NCBI GenBank assembly: GCA_025766275.1
Contig: JAFKAC010000048.1
Span: 1-64,000 of the forward strand
Length of the DNA: 64,000 bases
Direction of reading: 5' to 3'
Origin: Lactarius indigo
Lineage: Eukaryota; Basidiomycota; Agaricomycetes; Russulales; Russulaceae
The notes under the pieces were generated by a model. The model worked only from the letters and a program-made list of their open reading frames with translations. It did not search any database and had not been told where the DNA came from. The number at the start of each line of letters is the position of its first letter. The stretch's first letter is position 1. The translations under genes and the position numbers were made by a program. Shown in pieces: positions 56,259 to 64,000 of the stretch.

Positions 56259-56690
56259 GCGCGTCCTACACTGCTTCGCGTACGACCAAAATTATCTTTT
56301 TACGATCACGATGCCTTAACGTCACGCCACAATTGTTTTTTTTTTTTTATCTTCCTTTTGTTTGGTATCGTTGGGACAATGAGTTTCCTCCCGTCTCGCA
56401 CATGTACTTTTACCACTGCTTCAACCCCTCCGCTCGTCCTGTATCCATCCATGTGTATTCCCTATTCTATCGCTGTAGTCTTACTTATGGCGCTTATGAG
56501 CTCGCCACCGCGCGCCGTGTGTCGGTTGTCTTTCTACGACTTGCTATGTTATGATAACACGATGATGCCCCTTGCTGTCTCATCGACGACGTTATACGAG
56601 GGGGTTTATATATATTTATATAAGGTTTTGTATGGTGTACATGTGCGAGTGATGAACAAAAACATATATCGACATGGTGGTAAACCACAA
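56259..56690. other. Convergent 3' flanks
   Basis: Between the C2H2 gene 2 and centrin stops. T-rich, no gene. Confidence 0.5.
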
Positions 56691-57330
56691 CTATGCCTCG
56701 TCAGTCATGATGCTGATAAACTCCTGCTCGTTGATTTCGCCGTCCTGGTCGAGATCAAACTCATCAATCATCGCTTGTCTACGCCCCGACGCACGCGTCA
56801 ATTCATCAGAAAAAAAAAAAGGAAAAGGGGTGCAAACGCACAACTCGTCATCCTCGAAACGGTCTCCGATCTCTTTGGCGACGCGCCGGAGGTTGCGTAT
56901 GGAAATCTTTCCCGTATTATCATCGTCAAACAACTGGAATGCGCGCCGGATCTCGTCCATGGGGTCGCGCGCCAATATCCTTTCCGTCACTGTGGATTCG
57001 TTCGTTCGTGAGTCCATCCTCCGCCAGAAAGGAATTATATTAAAACGCACTGATTTTAGCAAAGTCATCATACTCGAGGAGCCCATGGCCAGTCTTGTCG
57101 TGGTCACGGAGCGTCTTGAGCACCTCGGCTTTCTTGAGGTCAAAGCCGAGTGCGCGCATGGCGACCTTGAGTTCGTGATAGTCGACCGCGCCGTCCTTGT
57201 CCGTGTCAAAGAGCTCAAACGCCTCTTTGATCTCCTGCTTCTGCTCGTCTGAGAGTTCTGGGCGTACCGCAGCGTGCGTGCTGCCGTGTGTGCGGCGCTT
57301 GGCTTTAGAGGCGGCGCTGGAGGTGTACAT
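56691..57330 (-). CDS. Centrin (Cdc31-type EF-hand protein)
   Basis: Calcium-binding protein of the spindle pole body, also found in nucleotide-excision repair and mRNA export complexes. Three exons give 171 residues. After a basic N-terminus comes [17 protein letters not shown], then EF-hand loops [12 protein letters not shown] (canonical), [14 protein letters not shown] (degenerate), [12 protein letters not shown] and [12 protein letters not shown] (canonical). Centrin-specific [17 protein letters not shown] and [13 protein letters not shown] lie between EF2 and EF4. The first splice joins FAKI to MTERILARD; the second (donor GTGCGT) joins DDEL to QAMIDEFD. Length and order match fungal Cdc31. 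It is divergent from the xanthine dioxygenase gene. Confidence 0.92.
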
Positions 57331-57486
57331 GGGGGGGTTGGAGGAGAGGAAACGCGTCGCGTGTCGTGGGAATGTGATACGACGTCTGGCATGTGACCGT
57401 GCACGTGGTCCGACACGGACATCTCCGGTTTTCTATAAGACGACCACGCTCTTGATAATCTATCAGCGGCGTACACGTACAATTCC
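57331..57486. promoter_or_regulatory. 156-bp divergent promoter, centrin / xanthine dioxygenase
   Basis: Only 156 bp separate the two ATGs. A TATAAG at 57433-57438 faces the dioxygenase. Shared regulation is possible, but no common motif was identified. Confidence 0.5.
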
Positions 57487-58952
57487 ATGCCTATCCAGAC
57501 TGTTCCTCTCACCCTCCCTCCTTCGGCCGATCCCACCAAGTTCACACAGTTTGGCAGGGAAGTCATCGGCGTAGATCCCGGAAATTTATCTCCCGCCGAG
57601 TTTGCTGAGATCGAACAGCTTCTCTACACCGTGCGTTCGACCCTGACACTGTCCTGAGCCCAGTCCCTGATTCTTATCCCCTTCCAGCACGACGCTCTTC
57701 TTTTTCGAAACGCCAACTTTTCTCCTGAGCAACAATATGCCTTGACAAGGGTAAGTGTGATTGCGGCCGCCGCCACTTCAGATCCTGCGACCCCATCACT
57801 TGACCTCCTTAAACGCTGACGCCCAATGTCTCTGCTGTCCCTCATGTCCAGGCATTTGACCCAACTTCCGAGTCATACGGACACGGCAACAACAAGACTC
57901 AGTCGACCAAAAAGTCGATCCTACATCCAGACCTCAAGACGATCCCCCGCGTACCGCAGGTACAGTTAATCGGCAACGGCACCGTGTACGACCATGAGGG
58001 TCTCGAGGTCGCCCCGCTCAAGCACCCCTCCCACCGTACCTTCCACAAGACCACCGTCTCGCTCGAGGACGAGGCCCAAGGCGCAACGCGCTTCTACCGC
58101 TGGCACATCGACGCTGCGCTGTACGAGCTCTCCCCGCCCAAAGTGACGACGCTGTACGCCGTGCGCGTTCCACAGGGCCCCCAGCAGGTATGCCGCTACG
58201 ACGACGGCACCGGCGACGAGCTCCCCGTCCCACTCGGCACGACCGCATTCGTCTCCGGCAAGACCATGTTTGACATACTTCCCCGCGCGCTGCAGAGCGT
58301 CGCCGTGCGCGCACGCGTGCGCTATGCCCCGCACCCGTACGTGTGGATGGGCCCCGCCGCGGCGCACAGCACTGGCCTCGCGATCGAGAGCGAAGGGAAG
58401 GAGCTCCCCCTCGACGAGCTCCCGCCCTGGACGGAGGACAAGATCAAGGTGTTCCCCGTGGTGCGTGTGTGCCGGCAGATGTGCGCGTTAAAAGAGACGA
58501 AGTTTCTGATGGCCCCGTGCAGACGTGGAAGAACCCCGTGACGGGCGCGCTGCACTTCCAAGTGCACCCTTGTGCTGCGCACGAGCTGTTAGTCGACCCG
58601 CTGCCGGAAGGCGCGTCGCGCGAGGGCGCGCTGTACCCTGACGGTGCCCACCTCAAGGACATCAAGGAGGTGCGCGACCTGCTGTACAAGATGCAGCGTC
58701 CCGCCATCGCGCCGAGCGTGTGTCTTCTCATTCTTCCTGATATTCTTTTTCATCGTTGATGCGTGAGACTAGTTGATATACCCGCACGACTGGAAGGAAA
58801 AGGACCTCGTACTGTTCCATAACCGCGGCGTGCTGCACACCGTCGTTGGCGCGTTCAAGCCAGACGAAGTGCGCGCGTTCCATCAGTGCAACCTCGCGGC
58901 ATCGAGCGCGCCCGTGGGGCCCACGCCGGAGGACGTGAAGAAGTATGCATGA
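57487..58952 (+). CDS. xanA: Alpha-ketoglutarate-dependent xanthine dioxygenase
   Basis: Fe(II)/2-oxoglutarate enzyme of the TauD superfamily, predicted to hydroxylate xanthine to uric acid, a fungal route of purine use. Five exons (57487-57630, 57688-57750, 57852-58460, 58523-58717, 58773-58952) sum to 1,191 nt, 396 residues, near the XanA length. The fold is visible: N-terminal [27 protein letters not shown], the metal-binding H-x-D in [17 protein letters not shown], the distal histidine region [15 protein letters not shown], and the RAFHQCNLA arginine segment for 2-oxoglutarate. HIDAALY with PPKVT is characteristic of the XanA branch as I know it, rather than taurine dioxygenases. All four introns are clean GT-AG. 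Confidence 0.8.
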
Positions 58953-59327
58953 GCAGCAGGTCACACGGATTTCAGGATGGTGCCAGTGGCAATAATTATA
59001 AATATAGAGGAAGAAGACGGGGCGTTGATACTTATGGCTGTACTTTTGGTAACAATTAGGAAATGGAAAACACATTCCCTCCGAAGGCAGTGCAAGCGTC
59101 AAGTAAAGTGGCGATTGCGCACCAGACAGTACGCCGCAGTTAGTCCAGGCGGCCCTCGCCTTGCTAAGTCAAGTATTATTGTTGCGCACGAAGGCTATGG
59201 CATCACGCATGGACCGCCCATTAAAATGAGTCAGAACGACGCGGCGCTGCAAGTCGAAGCGCGCTTAAAATGCATGGTCCGTGCGCAACCCTCCTTCGTA
59301 TAAAAAGGGCACTCCCCTCTCTCCGAA
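58953..59327. other. Intergenic, promoter of U2 copy 2
   Basis: 3' flank of the dioxygenase and 5' flank of U2. No gene. Confidence 0.5.
59299..59305 (+). promoter_or_regulatory. TATA box of U2 copy 2
   Basis: TATAAAA 29 bp upstream of the expected RNA start, consistent with polymerase II snRNA genes of fungi. Confidence 0.65.
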
Positions 59328-59520
59328 ATCCTTACCACTCTGGCCTTTTGGCTTAGATCAAGTGTAGTATCTGTTCTTAATAGTTTAACCACTATTATGG
59401 GGGCACCGCCCCCATTACTGGTTATCTAATTTTTGCCGCCCCTGTTCCTTGGGCTCTGCTTGCAACCCGAGGACGCGATGACCCCGCCGCTGCACTACCG
59501 GCCTGCGTTGTCAGGGGATC
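59328..59520 (+). ncRNA. U2 spliceosomal snRNA, copy 2
   Basis: Begins ATCCTTACCACTCTGGCC, then TTTTGGCTTAGATCAAGTG and GTAGTATCTGTTCTTA. The GTAGTA branch-site recognition sequence, the GGGGGCACCGCCCCC stem and the Sm site TAATTTTTG (about 59428-59436) are all present. The first about 110 nt are identical to the minus-strand copy at 40702-40894 apart from one base near the 5' end. The 3' half carries a few differences, mostly in loops. Confidence 0.92.
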
Positions 59521-60016
59521 ACTCTTGCTTTTCTTCTGCTGATCCTTGATGATGTCTACCTCTTGGTGGGCCCTTGAGATCAGCAGACGATTTGGAGAGC
59601 TGATCTTCGTGATTCTTTCTCTTTTCCTTTTGTCGATGTTCTTTGTAGTGGGTGCGATGGTACTAATGTTTTAGCAGGTCATAATTTGTTCTTTGTCACT
59701 TCGGTCGCGCAGGGTTCTTGGACGGTCTAGTGAAGTTTTATTTGTCGAAAGAGTTATTCGAGCTTCGCCATGTATTGTAATGATAATAATAATATTCCTT
59801 GAATGTGAGCTCATTTGATCAGATTTAAAGCGTGAACATAGTCGCTCTTGCTCCCCAATCGCACTCCAATAATAATCCGCTTTGTAATGGTAACGGCCGT
59901 CTACACTATCAGTATATTTCCACCCAAATCACGTACACGTGCGAGCGAACATTAAAAACAAGACGAGCGTTAAATGACGAGACACATTACACCTACCCTC
60001 TCAAACAGCTTTCCGT
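59521..60016. other. Intergenic, U2 3' flank
   Basis: T-rich DNA behind U2, then the 3' flank of the TPR-like gene. No gene supported. Confidence 0.4.
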
Positions 60017-62861
60017 TTACGCCACGCTCTCAAGTTCCACCAACCACACCGCGGCCAGCCACGCCAGCACGACTTCGACGCGCGGTCCGTGCAGCGGGAT
60101 AGTGATCGGCAGAGGCTTCTTCTTCGTCTTCTCACCCGCACTATTGCCGCTGCCGTTGCCTCCCACAGAGGTGAGCGAAGAAGAGGACGAGGACGATCGT
60201 GAAGAGAACTTCTTCTCGAGTGCGCTCTGCTCCGCGCGTGCGCGTTGCCGCTCCACGACCGGCGCAAGGATGATGCGTGCGCAGTCAAGCGATTCGACAA
60301 GGTCGAAGCCCGGCGTCCCGGGCCCCGTCTCTACCTCTGCCTCTAATAGGACAGGGGGTGAAGGGGTGGGCGGCACCAACGCGGACGATGACCCCGAGGC
60401 GGATCCAGGGCCAGAGGACGTCGACGGCGCGAGCGGATCTATAAACACGCCTTGTATGGGGGTGATCGTTTCCACCGGGGGCGGCGCCGGCAGCGGGGGC
60501 GCCTCGATTGCGAGTTTTCCATTGGCGTGCCCATTATGGCTGTGGCCGTGTGCGTGTGCATACCGCGCACGGGCATGCGGCTGCACGCCAACACGCCACC
60601 CGCCGGCGAGGCGCTCGAGCGTCTCGACGAACTCGGCCTGCGCCATCGAGCGCGGGGGAAGAAAGACGGGGTAGCCCTCGAGGCCGTCGATGACGGTGGC
60701 GGCGCGGAGGAAGGCGCGGAGCAGTGCCGCAAAGTCGCCGAGCATGAGCGTGGCGATGAGCACGGAAAAGTGCGACTCGACGAGAAGCGGATGGTACGTC
60801 GTGAAGAGCACCGCTGCGTCCGGTGGCGGCGCGGGAGGTGGTGGCGTTCCGTGCGCGCCAGGGCGCAGCGCCTCGGCGAGCAGGAAGGCGTATGCGGCGC
60901 GCTCGACGACGTCGGCGTTGGTGTTGTTGGTATGGTTAGTGACGTCGTCGTCGTCATCGTCCGAGCCGTCGTCCGAGCCCGGCGGCGGCGCTGGCGTCTC
61001 GAGCGCGTCAAAGTGGGCAAGGAAGCGTTCCTGGTCGCGTATGCTCTTCTTCAGCAGCGTGCCGATTTGCTCGCGGAACGCGCTGTCCGCAAGTACGGCG
61101 CGATACGCCTGTAGCTTTGGCCCGTCGGTCCTGCCGAGGGGTCCGTCCGGGTTCCCGATTTCCACACCCCCGTAGTGTCCGTTCTGGATGTAGCAGAGGC
61201 GAAGCTCCGCTGCGCCTTCTGCTGAGATGCGTTTACGAATGCCTTCAAGATTCAGGATCTTCTCCTCGATTAAATATATAGCATTCTGGAGGTAGGCTGC
61301 GCCGCGCAGGAAAAGTAGTTGTGGTTCGATAGGCTCTGGGGCGTCAGGCAGGACAGATGGGTGGATTGGTAGTGGTTCTGCCTCAGAGGCGTCGCCATAA
61401 CCGTCCGCTTCACTGGTTCCGTTGGGAGGAGCTTGACCATTGAGCTTTTTCTTGCCTTCTTTCTTCTTCTTGTCGCCTTTGCCCTTGTTATTCTGCGAGG
61501 GGCGACTGCCGTTGCGATGGAAGGACCTAACCTTGCGAAGCGCCCGTGCTTCTTTGAGCGCATGGGTAAAATCCTTGACTGCGGCCCCATACTCGTCTCG
61601 GAATGTACGGACGATACCCCGTGTGCGAAAAAGCTCAAGACGTTGAGGGAAAGCCTCGATGAGTTCGTCGAGAACGCGAGTCGTCGTGCATTCAGCGAGT
61701 TGCCTGCTCTCTCCCGGTAAATATACGCCACGTAGAGGACGGAGAAAAAGACTACGAACCGAGAGGGTATCTTTTCATGGAAGAAGTGGACGTATTTGGC
61801 GTCTGCGTCGTTCGGGTCTGTATCGAGTATCTGATGTGAGCGGGGAAAACGCCTAAAAGGGAGGGGCGGACGCACCAACTCTGAGTACACGTTCTGCGAT
61901 GTCTTCAAACACGCTGCCACCTTGCATCACCATCACACTCGAGGCAATCTCGTCTGCCCTGTATGCAGCAGCGAGCTTCTGCACAGCGAGAGCACGCAAA
62001 CGGTGGATTCGCATGGCAGACATGGCGACGTTCCTCCCCCCGCCTGTGTCGCCTAGTGGATTCATCCCCAGCGACTGGGCGAGAGCCCACGGGCTACTAT
62101 GCAAATTTGGACTCGCGCCGCTGCGCACGGACCCCAGTGCGGCTGCAGACATGCCAGACGAGGCACGCACGGCCAGCTCTGAAGCCTCGTCTATGAGACG
62201 ACGGATGATCGCTACAGAGCGGAAGACCCCCGGGTCTATAGGCGGGGGGATCGGTTTGCCAGGTGGCGGGGCAAGCAGGGGAGGGCAGGATATAGACGCT
62301 AACGCCTGGCGCGGGGAGTCGGGCGGGGAATTGTCCCCGAGGCCTGCGTAGGTACGATCGCGCATGCGCGAAAAAGAGTGTTGTTGTCGCGGGGGAGGAG
62401 GTATGTGTGTCAGGCATGGCTCTGCGTGGAACGTCGCAGGGTCGAGATTGAGGGCGAGAAGAGACTCGAGGAGCTCTATCGGGAGCTGAAGCCAGGGACC
62501 CTAATTGTCTTGCGATGAAGGCGGGCGAAAGAGGATGGTAGAGAGGGAGACATACGTGGTAGGAACTAATATATCGCCAATGTTTGTTGCGGCTGATGCG
62601 CAGCACGAGAGGGCTGGGTTCGTCGTCCTCGTTCGGAGGCTTTGTGTTGGCCTCAGCTTTAGCCTTTGAACGTTTCTTGGGTTTTTTCTTTTTCTTTTTC
62701 TTCTGCGCGACAGTAGCGTCTTCTTCAACCAAGGACAAGGCAGTGTCGAGTAGAGGCGAGGTCGAGACTGTTGAATCGGTCAGAGACGGGCTTATCGAAG
62801 GCGCCTGCTCAATGTCCTGGAAATTGTATGTAGAGACATCCTCGAGGGTGATGTTTGCCAT
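60017..62861 (-). CDS. Large conserved fungal protein with TPR-like helices
   Basis: A multi-exon gene. It starts MANITLEDVSTYNFQDIEQ (62861; a start further upstream at 62948 would extend the same frame). A lysine-rich stretch of ten K near residue 60 is followed by RNKHWRYISSYHGPWLQLP. A proline-rich linker leads to IDPGVFRSVAIIRRLIDEAS and LRALAVQKLAAAYRADEIA, then helical blocks of tetratricopeptide character (YVHFFHEKIPSRQLAECT, FRDEYGAAVKDFTHALKEA, LLFLRGAAYLQNAIYLIEE). The final 380-residue exon contains SIRDQERFLAHFDALE, a DDDDDD tract, a histidine/glycine repeat and a C-terminal helix VEVVLAWLAAVWLVELE. Similar proteins occur widely in fungi without assigned function. I see no catalytic motif. 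Confidence 0.7.
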
Positions 62862-64000
62862 GAGAGCGAGAGCGATAGTTGGGTTGTCTGTGCCCAGGCC
62901 AGCAAAAGGCAGAGGCTGTGAGCGCCGTGAGCTGTTCAGCCCCGCCACTCCCGGGACGTTCTTCCGCCTGTTCGACGCAATCCGAGTTGACCATTGCTAT
63001 GGATTAGGCCTGAGCCACTGCCCTCTACTGCCAGTGAATATTTACAAAAGTTCTAGACCTCAAGACTTCGAGCCTTGATACATCCCCTTATCTGTTTTGG
63101 CAACGCAGTCGCCGTATCTGCAGCACATCAAGTCATTAACACCGTTTTGTCACTCTTCTTATGAATGTGCGAATTCTCAGAACGTTTTCCCATGTCCGGC
63201 AGATGTTTCTATGATAGAGCCTTTGGGGCTTAACCTTGTGGTCTTGATCGTCTTCCCCTTACAGTAGTGAGTCCTTCGCTTCGTGTTTTTTGACGTCTTA
63301 CCGGCCGATATCAATCTTGGGGCCCTAATACTTCGCACGGCAGAGATTTTTGGGTTTCTCGGGCTTATCCTAGGTTTACGCCGCCTTGTGGATTCATTTG
63401 GCCAACGCAAGACCCACTCCGAGTCGAACTCATCGTCACAATGCGATGGCGCTCTACCGAATTCAAACCTGCCCATCGTCTCTGTACCTCAATTATTGAC
63501 TCTGTGGAGCTACGTCTACCGGGCCAGGTACGGTCATCCTTATTTTATCCATCTGGAGCCGCGAGGAATTTACCGGCGGCGATACACAGTACAATCTCCT
63601 GTCATGCTCCAATTTTCGTTACCGCAGTATCTACACCCGTGCTCGGATGCCGCAAGGAATGGAGTGATGGTGAGGAGTATCCAACAGCTGCCAGGAATAA
63701 AGCCCATCATCCTGTCTGTCATACTAGTACCATGCATAGCGCGCAGTTTGCCGTATGCGGCAGTCCAAGGACCCCGAGTTGTGCAGCGTCGCACCCAGGC
63801 CACTGCGGTCAGGAATTCACGACTCCTTTGCCGCAACTCAAACTTAAGCTCTGAACTCATTGCCCAACTCAAAATCCTTATCTCTGGGGATCCAATTCCA
63901 ATACCTCAAAAGCTCGGGAATCCACCGACAGCTTCTACGGAACGTAATTCATCATTTGGACATCCCAGGTACGTCCTCTAACCCGCGTCTTTCCTCCCAT
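62862..64000. other. Right edge, no gene supported
   Basis: Plus-strand frames at 63283-63981 and 63441-63854 lack an ATG or a domain. A gene starting here may continue beyond the window, but nothing can be proven. Confidence 0.35.

Noticed and set aside
60452..61114. 220-codon plus-strand gene
   Set aside because: It is the antisense shadow of the GC-rich last exon of the TPR-like gene.
63283..63981. 232-codon gene at the right edge
   Set aside because: The frame lacks an ATG near its start and shows no domain or codon pattern; it could be chance. Sequence beyond the window would be needed.

Overview
The window is nuclear DNA from a filamentous basidiomycete, most likely an Agaricomycete of the Polyporales type. 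Evidence for this is dense, intron-rich genes with many 50-80 bp introns (donors very often GTGCGT or GTRAGY), a U2 snRNA of fungal type, tandem cytochrome P450s, small secreted proteins, Msn2-type zinc-finger regulators and an F-box family of the kind expanded in these fungi. I see no bacterial, viral or CRISPR features. Exon joins were made by eye; where I give an exact protein length, the exon lengths summed to an open frame.

Left part (1-18 kb) is the accessory region. It begins with a 43-bp palindromic minisatellite (173-700), a hairpin-rich tract (830-1100) and three copies of a 168-bp repeat (1122-1623). Then come a 54-residue secreted peptide, a P450 relic on the plus strand, a frameshifted P450 pseudogene, an intact inositol monophosphatase-like gene, an intact P450, a GPI-anchored repeat protein, a second 54-residue secreted peptide, and a broken C2-like/F-box locus.

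Middle part (19-34 kb) is housekeeping: mitochondrial ribosomal protein uS15m, importin-9 (Kap114-like), an SR/RS-rich nuclear protein, a small unknown acidic protein, a GH47 alpha-1,2-mannosidase and a HIT-zinc-finger protein (ZNHIT2-like). From 33.9 to 40.1 kb a 1.73-kb unit is tandemly triplicated. Each unit carries one intact thioredoxin gene plus the 5' end of the HIT gene, and the middle unit has been hit by a 5'-truncated LINE with a 16-bp target-site duplication.

Right part (40-64 kb): two U2 snRNA genes in opposite orientation (40.8 and 59.4 kb) bracket two related C2H2 (Msn2-type) transcription factors, an UNC93/DUF895-type MFS transporter, a small type I membrane protein, a 6.4-kb gene-poor stretch upstream of the second C2H2 gene, centrin, and an alpha-ketoglutarate-dependent xanthine dioxygenase sharing a 156-bp divergent promoter with centrin. 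A large TPR-like fungal protein closes the window.

The most notable points are the thioredoxin triplication with captured HIT-gene fragments and a datable LINE insertion, the pair of equal-length secreted peptides with the same two-exon layout, the duplicated inverted U2 genes, and several micro-exons (15, 16 and 19 nt).
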